Shown here one piece after another: positions 33,304-44,831 of a DNA stretch of 54,772 nucleotides (position 1 is the stretch's first letter; every line of letters begins with the position of its first letter). The position numbers and the translations under genes are program-made. The notes under the pieces were generated by a model, which saw nothing but the letters and a program-made list of their open reading frames with translations, was not told the origin of the DNA and searched no databases. Source of the DNA: an uncultured Bacteroidales bacterium (GTDB lineage Bacteria > Bacteroidota > Bacteroidia > Bacteroidales > Bacteroidaceae); the NCBI GenBank assembly GCA_947303715.1, contig CAMYYY010000014.1, positions 1 to 54,772 on the forward strand, given 5' to 3'.

Positions 33304-33328
33304 AGGGGCGCTTCGGCGCCTCTTTTTT
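33304..33328 (+). terminator. Terminator of the DUF3467 unit
   Basis: An 8-bp stem AGGGGCGC/GCGCCTCT with a TTCG tetraloop is followed by a run of six T. Confidence 0.9.
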
Positions 33329-33369
33329 GCTTTTTTTAGCTTTTTTTATAAAAAAACTCTGCACTTCCA

Positions 33370-33399
33370 TTGTGGAATAAAAAAAAATGCGTACCTTTG
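33370..33399 (+). promoter_or_regulatory. Main promoter of the ribosomal block
   Basis: TTG at 33370-33372 and TACCTTTG at 33392-33399 are separated by 19 bp. The predicted leader to rpsL is about 60 nt. No other equally good promoter is seen until after rplQ. Confidence 0.8.
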
Positions 33400-33466
33400 C
33401 ACCCCAAAATGTAAAGAAGGCTTGAAAATAAAACAATTTCAATTATATAACTAAAAACAATTAACA

Positions 33467-33853
33467 ATGCCAACCATTCAGCAATTAGTGCGCAAGGGTC
33501 GCACGGTGCTCAAGGACAAGAGCAAGAGCCCCGCTCTGGACAGCTGTCCCCAGCGTAGAGGCGTATGCGTCCGTGTCTACACCACTACCCCCAAGAAGCC
33601 TAACTCGGCTATGCGTAAGGTCGCACGTGTGCGACTGACCAATCTCAAGGAAGTCAACAGCTACATCCCTGGTGAGGGCCACAACCTCCAGGAGCACAGC
33701 ATCGTCCTCGTCCGTGGCGGACGTGTGAAGGACCTTCCTGGTGTACGTTATCACATCGTTCGCGGTACCCTCGACACCGCAGGCGTCAGCGGACGTCTCC
33801 AGCGTCGCAGCAAGTACGGCGCCAAACGACCCAAGGCCGCTAAGAAGAAGTAA
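33467..33853 (+). CDS. rpsL: Ribosomal protein S12
   Basis: This 128-residue decoding-centre protein of the 30S subunit reads [13 protein letters not shown] and [14 protein letters not shown]. Lysines at 43, 44 and 88, the positions altered in streptomycin-resistant strains, are the usual ones. First gene of the block. Confidence 0.98.
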   Translation: MPTIQQLVRKGRTVLKDKSKSPALDSCPQRRGVCVRVYTTTPKKPNSAMRKVARVRLTNLKEVNSYIPGEGHNLQEHSIVLVRGGRVKDLPGVRYHIVRGTLDTAGVSGRLQRRSKYGAKRPKAAKKK

Positions 33854-33937
33854 ACAATCAACAAAACCTCAGGCCTGAGTAAACCCGTCCAGCGGGACGC
33901 GTTGAAGCGACCAAGCCAAACAACAAGTTAAACAACA

Positions 33938-34414
33938 ATGAGAAAAGCAAAACCCAAGAAGAGGGTCATCCTTCCCGACCCCGTGTATGGCGACGTCAAA
34001 GTCTCCAAGTTCGTCAACCATCTGATGTATGATGGAAAAAAGAACACCAGCTATGAAATCTTCTACAACGCCCTCAACATCGTCGGCACCAAGATGAGCG
34101 ACAACGAGCTCAGCAGCCTCGAAATCTGGAAGAAGGCACTCGACAACATCACCCCTCAGGTGGAAGTCAAGAGCCGTCGTATCGGCGGAGCCACGTTCCA
34201 GGTCCCGACTGAAATCCGTCCCGACCGCAAGGAGAGCGTCTCGATGAAGAATATGATTGGCTTTGCCCGCAAACGCGGCGGCAAGACAATGGCCGACAAG
34301 CTGGCAGCCGAGATTATGGATGCCTACAACAACCAGGGCGGCGCCTTCAAGCGCAAGGAAGATATGCACCGTATGGCTGAGGCCAACCGCGCATTCGCAC
34401 ACTTCCGCTTCTAA
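33938..34414 (+). CDS. rpsG: Ribosomal protein S7
   Basis: This 158-residue 30S head-assembly protein begins [19 protein letters not shown]. The 16S-binding and E-site segment [16 protein letters not shown] is present. It sits 84 bp after rpsL. Position and length are normal. Confidence 0.98.
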   Translation: MRKAKPKKRVILPDPVYGDVKVSKFVNHLMYDGKKNTSYEIFYNALNIVGTKMSDNELSSLEIWKKALDNITPQVEVKSRRIGGATFQVPTEIRPDRKESVSMKNMIGFARKRGGKTMADKLAAEIMDAYNNQGGAFKRKEDMHRMAEANRAFAHFRF

Positions 34415-34459
34415 ACCCCACAGCACGACCAACCCGAGAGAACAGCACACAACAACACT

Positions 34460-36577
34460 ATGTCGCACCAGGACCTCCATCTCACTCGTAATATCGGCAT
34501 TATGGCACACATCGATGCTGGTAAGACGACTACGTCCGAGCGCATCCTCTATTATACGGGCCTGACCCACAAGATAGGCGAGGTGCACGACGGCGCAGCC
34601 ACTATGGACTGGATGGAACAGGAACAGGAACGCGGCATCACCATCACCTCAGCAGCCACTACGACACATTGGAACTGGAACGGAAATCAGTATAAAATCA
34701 ATCTGATAGACACTCCAGGACACGTCGATTTCACCGCCGAGGTGGAACGTTCGCTGCGCGTTCTCGACGGAGCCGTCGCTACCTTCTGCGCCGTCGGAGG
34801 CGTCGAACCCCAGAGTGAGACCGTCTGGCGTCAGGCCGACAAGTACAACGTGCCCCGTATTGCCTACGTCAACAAGATGGACCGCAACGGAGCCGATTAC
34901 TATGGCGTCCTCAGCCAGATACGCGACATCCTTCACGCCAACCCCTGTCCCGTGGTCATCCCCATCGGAGCCGAGGAGACGTTCAAGGGCGTCGTCGACC
35001 TCATCCGAATGAAGGCCATCTATTGGCACGACGAGACCCTCGGAGCTGACTACAGCATCGAGGAAATCCCCGAGGCCCTCAAGGCCGAAGCCTGTGAATG
35101 GCACGACAAGCTCATCGACAACGTCGCCGAGTTCGACGACGAAATCGCAATGAAGTACCTCGACGACCCCGACTCGCTCACCGAGGACGACATCATCCGC
35201 TGCACCCGCATCGGCACCCTCCGAATGGCTGTCGTGCCTATGGTCTGCGGCTCGTCGTTCAAGAACAAAGGCGTCCAGACGCTGCTCGACTACGTCTGCG
35301 CCTTCTTGCCCTCGCCCCTCGACAACGGCCACATCACGGGAACCAATCCCCGTACGGGCACCGAAATCCAGCGCAACCCCAGCGAGGACGACCACACCGC
35401 TGCACTCGCCTTCAAGATCGCCGTCGACCCCTTCGTCGGACGGCTCATCTATTTCCGCGTCTATAGCGGCATCGTCAGCGCAGGCTCCTACGTCTACAAC
35501 CCCCGCTCGGGCAAGAAAGAGCGCGTTAGCCGCATCTTCCAGATGTTCAGCAACAAGCAGAATCCCGTCGACTTCATCTCCGCAGGAGACATCGGCGCTG
35601 CCGTCGGACTCAAGGACGTCCGTACAGGCGACACCCTCTGCGACGAAAACGCCCCCATCGTGCTCGAGTCAATGGACTTCCCCGAACCCGTCATCGGCAT
35701 CGCCGTCGAGCCCAAGAGCCAGAAGGACATTGACAAACTCGCCAACGGCCTCGCCAAGCTGGCCGAGGAAGACCCCACTTTCACCGTCCGCACCGACGAC
35801 CAGACAGGTCAGACCATCATCTCTGGTATGGGCGAACTCCACCTCGACATCCTGCTCGAACGACTCCGTCGCGAGTTCAACGTCGAGTGCAACCAGGGCA
35901 AGCCCCAGGTCAGCTACAAGGAAGCCCTCACCCAGGAAGTCGAGTTGCGCGAAGTCTACAAGAAGCAGTCAGGCGGACGCGGTAAGTTCGCTGACATTCT
36001 CGTTAAGGTCGGTCCTGTCGATGCCGATTGGACCCAGGGCGGACTCCAGTTCGTCAATGAAGTCAAGGGCGGCAACGTCCCCACCGAGTTTATTCCCTCT
36101 GTCGAGAAAGGCTTCCAGACTGCAATGCGTAACGGTGTCCTCGGCGGATTCCCCATCGACAGCGTCAAGGTCACCCTCATCGATGGCTCGTCCCATCCCG
36201 TGGACAGCGACCAGCTTTCCTTTGAGATTTGCGCGATGATGGCCTTCCGCAATGCCTGCCTTAAGTCCTCGCCCGTACTTCTCGAGCCGCTGATGCGCCT
36301 TGAAGTAGTTACTCCCGAAGAGAATATGGGCGACGTCATCGGCGACCTCAACAAGCGCCGCGGGCAAGTCGAGGGAATGGAGAACAGCCGCTCAGGAGCT
36401 CGTGTCATCAAGGCAAAGGTTCCCCTCGCCGAAATGTTCGGCTACGTCACCGCCCTCCGCAACATTACCAGCGGACGTGCTACCAGTACGATGACCTACG
36501 ACCACCACGAACCTGTCAGCAAACCTATTGCCCGACAGGTGCTCGAAAGCATTGGAGGCCGAGTGGAACTATTATAA
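34460..36577 (+). CDS. fusA: Elongation factor G
   Basis: This 705-residue translocation GTPase has G1 [10 protein letters not shown]3 DTPGHVDF and G4 NKMD in the first 150 residues, then the usual domains II-V. It lies between rpsG and rpsJ with no tuf gene following, as in other Bacteroidetes. The 112-bp gap to rpsJ contains no recognisable promoter. Confidence 0.98.
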   Translation: MSHQDLHLTRNIGIMAHIDAGKTTTSERILYYTGLTHKIGEVHDGAATMDWMEQEQERGITITSAATTTHWNWNGNQYKINLIDTPGHVDFTAEVERSLRVLDGAVATFCAVGGVEPQSETVWRQADKYNVPRIAYVNKMDRNGADYYGVLSQIRDILHANPCPVVIPIGAEETFKGVVDLIRMKAIYWHDETLGADYSIEEIPEALKAEACEWHDKLIDNVAEFDDEIAMKYLDDPDSLTEDDIIRCTRIGTLRMAVVPMVCGSSFKNKGVQTLLDYVCAFLPSPLDNGHITGTNPRTGTEIQRNPSEDDHTAALAFKIAVDPFVGRLIYFRVYSGIVSAGSYVYNPRSGKKERVSRIFQMFSNKQNPVDFISAGDIGAAVGLKDVRTGDTLCDENAPIVLESMDFPEPVIGIAVEPKSQKDIDKLANGLAKLAEEDPTFTVRTDDQTGQTIISGMGELHLDILLERLRREFNVECNQGKPQVSYKEALTQEVELREVYKKQSGGRGKFADILVKVGPVDADWTQGGLQFVNEVKGGNVPTEFIPSVEKGFQTAMRNGVLGGFPIDSVKVTLIDGSSHPVDSDQLSFEICAMMAFRNACLKSSPVLLEPLMRLEVVTPEENMGDVIGDLNKRRGQVEGMENSRSGARVIKAKVPLAEMFGYVTALRNITSGRATSTMTYDHHEPVSKPIARQVLESIGGRVELL

Positions 36578-36689
36578 TAAGGTAAGAGTGAAGGCAAGGA
36601 AACAGAGAAAAGTAACGGCAGCGCGTTAGCGAATGACTCTTAACGGAGCAGCCAAAGTCTAATAAATTAACAAAGTAACAAAACAAAGT

Positions 36690-36995
36690 ATGAGTCAAAA
36701 AATCAGAATCAAACTGAAGTCTTACGACCACAACCTCGTCGACAAGAGCGCCGAGAAGATTGTCAAGACCGTTAAGAGCACAGGTGCAACCGTCAGCGGC
36801 CCTATTCCCCTGCCCACGCACAAGCGCATCTACACCGTCAACCGCTCCACCTTCGTCAACAAGAAGGCCCGCGAACAGTTCCAGCTCTCCAGCTACAAGC
36901 GACTGATTGACATCTACGGCTCAACCGCCAAGACCGTTGACGCCCTCATGAAGCTCGAGTTGCCCTCAGGCGTGGAAGTTGAGATTAAAGTCTGA
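36690..36995 (+). CDS. rpsJ: Ribosomal protein S10
   Basis: This 101-residue protein begins [18 protein letters not shown]. It contains [20 protein letters not shown], the loop region that contacts 16S RNA and NusB. It opens the S10 section. Confidence 0.98.
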   Translation: MSQKIRIKLKSYDHNLVDKSAEKIVKTVKSTGATVSGPIPLPTHKRIYTVNRSTFVNKKAREQFQLSSYKRLIDIYGSTAKTVDALMKLELPSGVEVEIKV

Positions 36996-37047
36996 TGTAG
37001 AGTTACAGAGAGAAAACAATTAGTGTTTAATTAAATTATTAAGTGAA

Positions 37048-37665
37048 ATGCCAGGATTATTAGGAAAAAAAATCGGAATGACATCCGTTTTCGATGCCGC
37101 TGGAAAGAATGTTCCATGCACCGTTATCGAAGTAGGTCCTTGCTGCGTTACACAGATTAAGAGTGTCGAGAAAGACGGATACGCTGCCGTTCAGGTTGGC
37201 TTCGAAGATGCCAAGGAGAAGAACACCAGCGCTCCTCTGATGGGACACTTCAAGAAAGCAGGTGTAACCCCCAAGAGACACTTGGCCGAGTTCAAGGATT
37301 TTGAGAAAGAGTACAACCTGGGTGACGTCATCACCGTCGATCTGTTCAGTGACAGCGCATTCGTCAATGTCATCGGCACGTCGAAAGGTAAAGGCTACCA
37401 GGGTGTAGTGAAGAGACATGGCTTCGGCGGTGTCGGTCAGTCCACACACGGCCAGCACAACCGCCAGCGCAAGCCAGGCTCCATTGGCGCATGCTCCTAC
37501 CCCGCAAAGGTGTTCAAGGGAATGCGTATGGCTGGACAGATGGGTAACGAACGCGTCACCGTCGCCAACTTACAGGTACTGAAAGTTATCCCCGAGCAGA
37601 ATGTTCTCGTCATCAAGGGTTCTGTTCCTGGATACAATGGTTCAATCGTAATTGTTGAGAAATAA
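37048..37665 (+). CDS. rplC: Ribosomal protein L3
   Basis: This 205-residue peptidyl-transferase-proximal protein reads [16 protein letters not shown] and [21 protein letters not shown]. Its stop codon shares one base with the rplD start (TAATG), implying coupled translation. Confidence 0.98.
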   Translation: MPGLLGKKIGMTSVFDAAGKNVPCTVIEVGPCCVTQIKSVEKDGYAAVQVGFEDAKEKNTSAPLMGHFKKAGVTPKRHLAEFKDFEKEYNLGDVITVDLFSDSAFVNVIGTSKGKGYQGVVKRHGFGGVGQSTHGQHNRQRKPGSIGACSYPAKVFKGMRMAGQMGNERVTVANLQVLKVIPEQNVLVIKGSVPGYNGSIVIVEK

Positions 37666-38306
37666 TGGAAGTTAGTGTTTATAACATCAAAGGAGAAGAC
37701 ACGGGAAAGAAAGTCGTTCTGAACGACGCCGTCTTCGGGATTGAACCCAACGACCACGCTATCTGGTTGGACGTGAAGCAGATTATGGCCAACAAGCGTC
37801 AGGGCACCCACAAGTCAAAGCAGAGAAGTGAAATCGCAGGCTCCACGAAGAAGCTCGGTCGCCAGAAAGGAGGCGGCGGTGCTCGTCGAGGTGACATCAA
37901 GTCTCCCGTCCTCGTTGGCGGTGGACGCGTATTCGGCCCCGTGCCCCGCGACTACGGTTTCAAACTGAACAAGAAGGTCAAGCAGCTTGCACGCCGCTCA
38001 GCCCTCAGTTATAAGGTTCAGGAAGGCGCACTCATGGTTATCGAGGACTTCAGTTTCGATGCCCCCAAGACCAAGCAGTTCGTCGAACTCGCAAAGAATC
38101 TGAAAGTTTCTGACAAGAAGTCACTCTTCGTTTTGCCAGAAGCAAACTACAACGTATTTTTGTCAGCTCGTAACATCCAGCGCAACGAACTCGCCATCGC
38201 TTCCGACATCAACACCTATCAGGTGCTCAATGCCGACGTTATGGTCATCACCGAAAACGCACTGAATGTTATTGAAGGAGTATTAACCAATAAAGTAGAG
38301 GCATAA
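37665..38306 (+). CDS. rplD: Ribosomal protein L4
   Basis: This 213-residue exit-tunnel protein begins [15 protein letters not shown]. The tunnel loop ([19 protein letters not shown]) is intact. It overlaps rplC by one base. Confidence 0.98.
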   Translation: MEVSVYNIKGEDTGKKVVLNDAVFGIEPNDHAIWLDVKQIMANKRQGTHKSKQRSEIAGSTKKLGRQKGGGGARRGDIKSPVLVGGGRVFGPVPRDYGFKLNKKVKQLARRSALSYKVQEGALMVIEDFSFDAPKTKQFVELAKNLKVSDKKSLFVLPEANYNVFLSARNIQRNELAIASDINTYQVLNADVMVITENALNVIEGVLTNKVEA

Positions 38307-38310
38307 GACT

Positions 38311-38601
38311 ATGGGTATCATCGTAAAACCTCTGGTGACAGAGAAAATGACTTCCATCTCCGAGAAGTCTGGCCGTTATGGCTTTATTGTATCTCCCAAG
38401 GCTAACAAGGTCGAGATAAAGAAAGAGATAGAGACAATGTACAACGTGACTGTCGTCAGCGTGAACACCATCAACTACGCAGGCAAGAACACGTCACGCT
38501 ACACGAAGAAAGGTTTCGTCCAGGGACGCAAGAACGCTTTCAAGAAAGCGATCGTAACCCTGAAAGATGGCGACACAATTGATTTTTATAGCAACATCTA
38601 A
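38311..38601 (+). CDS. rplW: Ribosomal protein L23
   Basis: This 96-residue exit-site protein, docking point for trigger factor and SRP, reads [16 protein letters not shown] and [19 protein letters not shown]. It lies 4 bp after rplD. Confidence 0.98.
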   Translation: MGIIVKPLVTEKMTSISEKSGRYGFIVSPKANKVEIKKEIETMYNVTVVSVNTINYAGKNTSRYTKKGFVQGRKNAFKKAIVTLKDGDTIDFYSNI

Positions 38602-38606
38602 GAGAA

Positions 38607-39437
38607 ATGGCAGTACGTACATTTAAGCCCACAACCCCTGGGCAGAGGCATAAAATTATTGGCACCTTCGAAGAGATTACTGCATCGGTGCCAGAGAAAA
38701 CTCTCGTTTGTGGCAAGCGTTCAACGGGTGGTCGTAACAACACAGGTAAGATGACCATGCGCTATATGGGCGGCGGACACAAGAAGAAATATCGTTTCAT
38801 CGATTTCAAGAGAGAGAAAGACGGCGTTCCCGCAACAGTGAAGACCATCGAGTACGACCCGAACCGTTCGGCTCGCATCGCCCTCCTGTTCTACGCTGAC
38901 GGCGAAAAGAGGTATATCATTGCGCCCAACGGCCTGCAAGTCGGTATGACCATCCTTTCAGGAGAGAACGTGGCTCCCGAAATCGGCAACTCACTCCCCC
39001 TGAAGAACATCCCCGTCGGTACTGTTATTCACAACATCGAGCTTCGCCCTGGACAGGGTGCTGTTCTCGTCCGTTCCGCAGGTAACTTCGCACAGCTGGC
39101 TTCCCGTGAGGGTAACTACTGTGTCATCAAGCTGCCTTCGGGAGAGCTTCGTAAGATTTTCGGCGACTGCAAGGCCACCATCGGTAGCGTTGGCAACTCA
39201 GACCATGGTCTGGAGAGCTCAGGCAAGGCTGGCCGTTCGCGTTGGCAGGGTCGTCGTCCCCACAACCGTGGCGTTGTCATGAACCCCGTTGATCACCCCA
39301 TGGGTGGTGGCGAAGGCCGTGCATCTGGTGGTCACCCGCGTTCACGCAAGGGCCTCTATGCAAAGGGTCTCAAGACACGTGCTCCCAAGAAGCATTCGTC
39401 GAAGTACATTATTGAGAGAGCCAATAAGAAGAAGTAA
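38607..39437 (+). CDS. rplB: Ribosomal protein L2
   Basis: This 276-residue 23S-core protein begins [16 protein letters not shown]. It contains the conserved active-site-near region [19 protein letters not shown]. It lies 5 bp after rplW. Confidence 0.98.
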   Translation: MAVRTFKPTTPGQRHKIIGTFEEITASVPEKTLVCGKRSTGGRNNTGKMTMRYMGGGHKKKYRFIDFKREKDGVPATVKTIEYDPNRSARIALLFYADGEKRYIIAPNGLQVGMTILSGENVAPEIGNSLPLKNIPVGTVIHNIELRPGQGAVLVRSAGNFAQLASREGNYCVIKLPSGELRKIFGDCKATIGSVGNSDHGLESSGKAGRSRWQGRRPHNRGVVMNPVDHPMGGGEGRASGGHPRSRKGLYAKGLKTRAPKKHSSKYIIERANKKK

Positions 39438-39459
39438 AAACTTTTAACCCGAGTAAATT

Positions 39460-39729
39460 ATGAGTCGTTCATTAAAAAAAGGTCCGTATATCAACGTTTC
39501 ACTCGAGAATAAGGTTCTCGCAATGAATGAAAGCGGCAAGAAGTCCGTCGTCAAGACTTGGGCTCGCGCATCCGTTATCTCCCCCGACTTCGTGGGACAT
39601 ACGATTGCCGTTCACAACGGAAAGAATTTCATTCCTGTTTATGTTACAGAGAATATGGTCGGTCACAAGCTGGGTGAATTTGCCCCCACTCGTACCTTCC
39701 GTGGCCACGCAGGTAACCGCAAGAAGTAA
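39460..39729 (+). CDS. rpsS: Ribosomal protein S19
   Basis: This 89-residue 30S head protein reads [18 protein letters not shown] and [19 protein letters not shown]. Confidence 0.98.
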   Translation: MSRSLKKGPYINVSLENKVLAMNESGKKSVVKTWARASVISPDFVGHTIAVHNGKNFIPVYVTENMVGHKLGEFAPTRTFRGHAGNRKK

Positions 39730-39765
39730 GCAGGGTATTAATTGTCAATAAAAAACAATAAAATA

Positions 39766-40176
39766 ATGGGAAAAAGAAAACAATTATCGGCTGAAAAGAG
39801 AAAAGAAGCCCTTAAGACCCAGTATTTTGCGAAGCTGAATGACGTTCCTTCGTCTCCCCGTAAGATGCGCCTCGTCTGTGACATGATTCGTGGTATGGAG
39901 GTGAATCGTGCGCTTGGTACCCTGAAGTTCTCCACCAAGGCTGCTGCTGCCGATGTTGAGAAACTGCTGCGTTCCGCTATCGCCAACTGGGAACAGAAAA
40001 ACGAACGTAAGGCTGAAACTGGCGAACTGTTCGTTTCAAAGATTTATGTGGATGGCGGTGCCACCCTCAAGCGTATGCGTCCCGCTCCGCAGGGCAGAGG
40101 ATACCGTATCCGCAAGCGTTCAAACCACGTGACTCTGTTCGTGGACACTAAAAGTACTAATGAAAATCAAGACTAA
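39766..40176 (+). CDS. rplV: Ribosomal protein L22
   Basis: This 136-residue tunnel protein begins [13 protein letters not shown]. An earlier in-frame ATG at 39742 would add eight residues of no family match, so 39766 is chosen. [20 protein letters not shown] is the tunnel hairpin. Confidence 0.96.
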   Translation: MGKRKQLSAEKRKEALKTQYFAKLNDVPSSPRKMRLVCDMIRGMEVNRALGTLKFSTKAAAADVEKLLRSAIANWEQKNERKAETGELFVSKIYVDGGATLKRMRPAPQGRGYRIRKRSNHVTLFVDTKSTNENQD

Positions 40177-40178
40177 CA

Positions 40179-40901
40179 ATGGGACAGAAGATTAATCCAA
40201 TTAGCAACCGTTTAGGAATCATCAGAGGTTGGGATTCGAGTTGGTACGGTCAGTATAGCGAGCGCTTGGTAGAGGATACCAAGATTCGTGAATACCTGAA
40301 CGAGCGTTTGGCTAAGGCCAGCGTGTCAAAGATTGTCATTGAACGCACATTGAAGCTGGTCACCATTACCGTTTGCACAGCCCGTCCAGGTCTTGTCATT
40401 GGTAAGGGTGGTCAGGATGTTGAGAAACTGAAAGAGGAGTTGAAGAAGATTACCGACAAGGACATCCAGATCAACATCTTCGAGATTAAGAAGCCTGAAC
40501 TCGACGCCACTATTGTTGCAACGAATATCGCCCGTCAGCTCGAAGGCAAGATTGCCTATCGTCGTGCTGTCAAGATGGCTATCGCCAACACCATGCGTAT
40601 GGGTGCCGAGGGTATCAAGATTCAGATTGCAGGCCGTCTGAATGGTGCCGAAATGGCTCGCTCCGAAATGTACAAGGAAGGCCGTACGCCCCTTCACACA
40701 TTCCGTGCTGATATTGACTATTGCCAGGCTACGGCAGTTACTAAGGTCGGTGCCATCGGTGTGAAAGTCTGGATCTGCCGTGGCGAAGTGTATGAGAAGA
40801 GAGATCTTGCTCCTAACTTCACTCAGTCCAAGGACAATGGTCGTCCTTCGGGAGGCGGTGCTCCTCGTAAGTTTAACAAGAAGAGAAATAGCAATCGTTA
40901 A
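40179..40901 (+). CDS. rpsC: Ribosomal protein S3
   Basis: This 240-residue mRNA-entry protein reads [20 protein letters not shown], then a KH domain with [17 protein letters not shown]. It lies 2 bp after rplV. Confidence 0.98.
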   Translation: MGQKINPISNRLGIIRGWDSSWYGQYSERLVEDTKIREYLNERLAKASVSKIVIERTLKLVTITVCTARPGLVIGKGGQDVEKLKEELKKITDKDIQINIFEIKKPELDATIVATNIARQLEGKIAYRRAVKMAIANTMRMGAEGIKIQIAGRLNGAEMARSEMYKEGRTPLHTFRADIDYCQATAVTKVGAIGVKVWICRGEVYEKRDLAPNFTQSKDNGRPSGGGAPRKFNKKRNSNR

Positions 40902-40915
40902 ATCCGCGAAAGATT

Positions 40916-41344
40916 ATGTTACAACCAAAAAGAACAAAATATAGAAGAATGCAGCACCGCGCGCAGAAGAACAATGCGCAGCGTGGCAATCAGCTTGCAT
41001 TCGGTTCCTTCGGCATCAAGGCCATGGATACCATTTGGATTACTGGCCAGCAGCTCGAGGCTGCACGTGTGGCTGTGACTCGTTATATGCAGCGTCAGGG
41101 TCAGCTCTGGATTCGCGTTTTCCCCGACAAGTCTTTCACCAAGAAGCCCGCTGACGTGCGTATGGGTAAAGGTAAAGGTGCTGTCGAAGGCTATGTGGCT
41201 CCCGTGACTCCTGGTCGCATGCTTATTGAGATTGATGGCGTTCCCTTCGAGGTTGCCAAGGAGGCTCTTCGCCTCGGTGCCCAGAAGCTCCCCATCAAGA
41301 CCAAGTTTGTGGTACGTCGTGACTATGACTTCTCAAAGGAATAA
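40916..41344 (+). CDS. rplP: Ribosomal protein L16
   Basis: This 142-residue A-site protein begins [20 protein letters not shown]. It has the conserved [19 protein letters not shown]. Confidence 0.98.
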   Translation: MLQPKRTKYRRMQHRAQKNNAQRGNQLAFGSFGIKAMDTIWITGQQLEAARVAVTRYMQRQGQLWIRVFPDKSFTKKPADVRMGKGKGAVEGYVAPVTPGRMLIEIDGVPFEVAKEALRLGAQKLPIKTKFVVRRDYDFSKE

Positions 41345-41385
41345 TACGACAAATCGTGTAGTATGAATCTTAAAAAAGCAGTATT

Positions 41386-41583
41386 ATGAAAATTGCAGAA
41401 GTAAGAGAATTGTCAACGAACGAATTGACCGAACGCCTCGAAACAGAGCAGGCCAATTACAAGAATATGGTGTTGAACCATGCTATCTCTCCGCTGGAGA
41501 ATCCCTCTCAGATCAAGAAGCTGCGCAGGGATATTGCGAGGATTAAGACAGAGTTGCGTCAGAGAGAGCTTAAGAACAATTAA
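41386..41583 (+). CDS. rpmC: Ribosomal protein L29
   Basis: This 65-residue two-helix protein of the tunnel exit begins [19 protein letters not shown]. It ends with a typical [12 protein letters not shown]. Confidence 0.97.
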   Translation: MKIAEVRELSTNELTERLETEQANYKNMVLNHAISPLENPSQIKKLRRDIARIKTELRQRELKNN

Positions 41584-41596
41584 AACAACGGTCCTC

Positions 41597-41854
41597 ATGG
41601 AAGTTAGAAATTTAAGAAAAGAAAGAGTGGGTGTCGTCATCAGCGACAAGATGGACAAGACCATCACTGTGGCTGCCAAGTATAAGGAAAGACACCCGAT
41701 TTATGGTAAGTTTGTCACCAAGACAAAGAAATACCATGCACATGACGAAAAGAATGAGTGCGAAATCGGCGATACCGTACGCATCATGGAGACTCGTCCT
41801 CTGAGCAAGACGAAGAGATGGAGAGTAGTAGAAATCGTTGAAAAAGCTAAGTAA
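41597..41854 (+). CDS. rpsQ: Ribosomal protein S17
   Basis: This 85-residue protein begins [20 protein letters not shown]. The open frame extends upstream into rpmC, but family length and the ATG 13 bp after the rpmC stop fix the start at 41597. [19 protein letters not shown] closes it. Confidence 0.97.
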   Translation: MEVRNLRKERVGVVISDKMDKTITVAAKYKERHPIYGKFVTKTKKYHAHDEKNECEIGDTVRIMETRPLSKTKRWRVVEIVEKAK

Positions 41855-41856
41855 TT

Positions 41857-42222
41857 ATGGTACAGGTTGAATCAAGACTTACAGTATGTGATAACAGCGG
41901 AGCTAAAGAGGCTCTCTGCATCCGTGTGCTTGGCGGAACAAGGCGTCGTTACGCTTCCGTAGGCGATATCATCGTCGTTTCTGTGAAGGATGTGCTCCCG
42001 TCCAGCGAGTTGAAGAAAGGTACCGTGTCGAAGGCTCTCATTGTCCGTACCAAGAAAGAGATTCGTCGTGCTGACGGATCGTACATCCGTTTTGACGATA
42101 ATGCATGTGTCCTCCTGACGAATACAGGCGAACTTCGTGCAAGTCGTATTTTTGGCCCTGTTGCCCGTGAACTCCGTGCCGTCAACATGAAGGTCGTCTC
42201 ACTGGCTCCCGAGGTACTTTAA
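41857..42222 (+). CDS. rplN: Ribosomal protein L14
   Basis: This 121-residue intersubunit-bridge protein reads [19 protein letters not shown] and [22 protein letters not shown]. It lies 2 bp after rpsQ. Confidence 0.98.
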   Translation: MVQVESRLTVCDNSGAKEALCIRVLGGTRRRYASVGDIIVVSVKDVLPSSELKKGTVSKALIVRTKKEIRRADGSYIRFDDNACVLLTNTGELRASRIFGPVARELRAVNMKVVSLAPEVL

Positions 42223-42245
42223 CTAATTAAAGCGTAACAACAGTT

Positions 42246-42566
42246 ATGAGTAAGTTACATATTAAGAAAGGCGACATGGTCTATGTCAATGCCGGTGAAG
42301 ACAAAGGCAAGACTGGACGTGTCTTGAAAGTTGATATTGAGAAGCAGCGTGCCATCGTTGAGGGCGTCAATATGATGTCGAAGAGTGCGAAGCCCAGCGC
42401 AAAGCACCCCCAAGGCGGTATCGTCAAGCAAGAAGCTCCCATCCACATTTCCAATCTGAATGTGCTTGATCCGAAGTCGAACAAGCCTACCCGCATTGGT
42501 CGTCGTATGGGTGAGAATGGTAAGTTGGTTCGTTATTCTAAATCATCAGGAGAGGAGATTAAGTAA
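42246..42566 (+). CDS. rplX: Ribosomal protein L24
   Basis: This 106-residue assembly-initiator protein has a KOW motif near the N-terminus ([19 protein letters not shown]). Its stop shares one base with the rplE start. Confidence 0.98.
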   Translation: MSKLHIKKGDMVYVNAGEDKGKTGRVLKVDIEKQRAIVEGVNMMSKSAKPSAKHPQGGIVKQEAPIHISNLNVLDPKSNKPTRIGRRMGENGKLVRYSKSSGEEIK

Positions 42567-43123
42567 TGGCAAATACAGCAAGTCTTAAGAAAGAATATGC
42601 CGAGCGTATTGCTCCGGCTTTGATGAAGAAGTTCCAGTATTCTTCACCGATGCAGGTTCCTGTGTTGAAGAAGATTGTCATCAATGAAGGTCTGGGTATG
42701 GCTACTCAGGACAAGAAGATCATTGATGTCGCTATTGCAGAACTTACGGCCATTACCGGTCAGAAGGCTGTCGCTACGGTATCCAAGAAGGATATCGCCA
42801 GCTTCAAGCTGCGTAAGAAGATGCCCGTTGGCGTTATGGTCACCCTGCGTCGCGAGCGTATGTATGAATTCCTGGAGCGTCTCGTGCGCGTTGCTCTCCC
42901 CCGTATCCGTGACTTCAAGGGTATTGAGAGCAAGTTCGATGGTCAGGGTAATTATTCCCTTGGTATTCAGGAGCAGATTATCTTCCCTGAGATCAACATC
43001 GACAGCATCACCCGTATTCTCGGTATGAATATTACCTTTGTCACCACGGCCAAGACGGACGAAGAGGGTTATGCCCTTCTGAAGGAGTTTGGCTTACCGT
43101 TCAAAAACGCTAAAAACGATTAA
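42566..43123 (+). CDS. rplE: Ribosomal protein L5
   Basis: This 185-residue 5S-RNA-binding protein reads [17 protein letters not shown] and [19 protein letters not shown]. It overlaps rplX by one base. Confidence 0.98.
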   Translation: MANTASLKKEYAERIAPALMKKFQYSSPMQVPVLKKIVINEGLGMATQDKKIIDVAIAELTAITGQKAVATVSKKDIASFKLRKKMPVGVMVTLRRERMYEFLERLVRVALPRIRDFKGIESKFDGQGNYSLGIQEQIIFPEINIDSITRILGMNITFVTTAKTDEEGYALLKEFGLPFKNAKND

Positions 43124-43126
43124 GAT

Positions 43127-43426
43127 ATGGCAAAACAATCAATGGTGGCACGCGAAGTGAAACGTGCAAAGATGGTCGCACAATATGCCGAGAAGCGCGC
43201 TGCGCTGAAGGAGATTGTCCGCAAAGGCGAACCCGCAGAGGCTTACGAGGCTGCTCGCAAACTTCAGAGCATCCCCAAGAACGCCAATCCTATCCGCTTG
43301 CACAATCGCTGCAAGTTGACTGGCCGTCCCAAGGGTTACATCCGCGAGTTTGGTCTTTCACGTATTCAGTTCCGTGAGATGGCTTCCAAAGGACTTATCC
43401 CCGGTGTGAAGAAGGCCAGCTGGTAA
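43127..43426 (+). CDS. rpsN: Ribosomal protein S14 (zinc-free type)
   Basis: This 99-residue protein is of the long, E. coli-like form. It has [21 protein letters not shown] and lacks the CxxC pairs of the short zinc-binding form. Confidence 0.97.
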   Translation: MAKQSMVAREVKRAKMVAQYAEKRAALKEIVRKGEPAEAYEAARKLQSIPKNANPIRLHNRCKLTGRPKGYIREFGLSRIQFREMASKGLIPGVKKASW

Positions 43427-43490
43427 GAATTTAGTGAGTGTTTTTTAAATATTGTCAGGAGAGCCCTGATTAATTTAATTCAAAAAAATT

Positions 43491-43886
43491 ATGACAGATC
43501 CAATTGCTGATTATCTGACGAGGTTGAGAAATGCAATCGGTGCTAAGCACAGAGTTGTAGAGATTCCTGCCTCAAATCTCAAAAAGGAGATCACCAAGAT
43601 TCTTTTTGAGAAAGGTTACATTTTGAACTACAAGTTCGTTGACGATGGTCCTCAGGGAACTATCAAGGTGGCTTTGAAGTATGATATGGCTACCAAGGAG
43701 AGCGCCATCAAGAAGTTGATTAGAGTATCTTCACCCGGTTTGCGTCAGTACACCGGCTATAAAGATATGCCGAGAGTTATTAATGGATTGGGTATTGCTA
43801 TTTTATCCACATCCAAGGGTGTTATGACAGACAAGGAGGCCGCTGCCCAGAAGATAGGTGGCGAAGTTCTTTGCTACGTCTATTAA
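43491..43886 (+). CDS. rpsH: Ribosomal protein S8
   Basis: This 131-residue 16S central-domain protein begins MTDPIADYLTRLRNAIGAKH. It ends with STSKGVMTDKEAAAQKIGGE. Codon use is slightly more AT-rich than its neighbours, which continue in the same direction. Confidence 0.98.
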   Translation: MTDPIADYLTRLRNAIGAKHRVVEIPASNLKKEITKILFEKGYILNYKFVDDGPQGTIKVALKYDMATKESAIKKLIRVSSPGLRQYTGYKDMPRVINGLGIAILSTSKGVMTDKEAAAQKIGGEVLCYVY

Positions 43887-43902
43887 TTAAGGAGGATTTG
43901 CT

Positions 43903-44460
43903 ATGTCAAGAATTGGAAAATTGCCTATTTCGATTCCCGCAGGCGTTAACGTCAACATCAGCGATGATAACGTTATTACCGTCAAGGGCCCCAAAGGTGA
44001 ACTTACCCAGAAAGTAGATCCCAGCATCACCGTCAAGATGGAGAATGGCGAAATCCAGGTCTCCCGCAGTAGTGATGAGAAGCAAGAGCGTGCTTTCCAC
44101 GGTCTCTATCGCGCCCTTATCAACAACATGGTTGTTGGTGTATCAGAAGGATACAAGAAAGAGCTTGAACTGGTTGGTGTTGGCTTCCGCGTGTCCAACA
44201 CGGGCAATGTCATGGAGTTTGCTCTTGGTTATACACATCCTATTTTTGTCGTTCTTCCTCCCGAAATGAAGGTCGAGACGAAGACCGAGCGTAACAAGAA
44301 TCCTCAGATTATTCTTGAGTCATGCGACAAGCAGCTGCTCGGTATGGTATGTGCAAAGATCCGTTCGTTCCGCAAGCCTGAACCTTACAAGGGCAAGGGT
44401 GTTTTGTTCAAGGGTGAGGTTGTACGCCGCAAGTCCGGTAAGTCCGCCAGTGCCAAGTAA
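43903..44460 (+). CDS. rplF: Ribosomal protein L6
   Basis: This 185-residue protein begins MSRIGKLPISIPAGVNVNI. The C-terminal RSFRKPEPYKGKGVLFKGE is typical. It lies 16 bp after rpsH; GGAGGA in this gap resembles a Shine-Dalgarno site, unusual for this genome. Confidence 0.98.
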   Translation: MSRIGKLPISIPAGVNVNISDDNVITVKGPKGELTQKVDPSITVKMENGEIQVSRSSDEKQERAFHGLYRALINNMVVGVSEGYKKELELVGVGFRVSNTGNVMEFALGYTHPIFVVLPPEMKVETKTERNKNPQIILESCDKQLLGMVCAKIRSFRKPEPYKGKGVLFKGEVVRRKSGKSASAK

Positions 44461-44483
44461 TTAATCATTAAATTCTAGGAACT

Positions 44484-44825
44484 ATGGTAACGAAACAAGA
44501 AAGACGAACCAAGATCAAATATAGAGTACGCAACAAGATCTCCGGAACCCCCGAGCGTCCGCGTATGACTGTGTTCAGAAGTAACAAGCAGATTTACGTT
44601 CAGCTGATTGAAGATGTTAATGGTCGCACTCTTGCTGCCGCTTCATCCCTCGGGCTTGAGACTATGCCCAAGAAGGAGCAGGCCGCCAAGGTTGGTGAGC
44701 TGATTGCCCAGAAGGCGCAGGAAGCCGGCATCCAGACCGTTGTTTTCGACAGGAACGGCTATCTGTATCACGGGAGAGTAAAAGAGTTGGCAGATGCCGC
44801 ACGTAAAGGTGGACTTAAATTTTAA
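44484..44825 (+). CDS. rplR: Ribosomal protein L18
   Basis: This 113-residue 5S-RNA-binding protein reads [20 protein letters not shown] and [20 protein letters not shown]. Confidence 0.98.
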   Translation: MVTKQERRTKIKYRVRNKISGTPERPRMTVFRSNKQIYVQLIEDVNGRTLAAASSLGLETMPKKEQAAKVGELIAQKAQEAGIQTVVFDRNGYLYHGRVKELADAARKGGLKF

Positions 44826-44831
44826 TCAATC

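Noticed and set aside
36578..36689. A separate promoter between fusA and rpsJ
   Set aside because: No TAnnTTTG element with a suitable upstream partner was found in the 112-bp gap.
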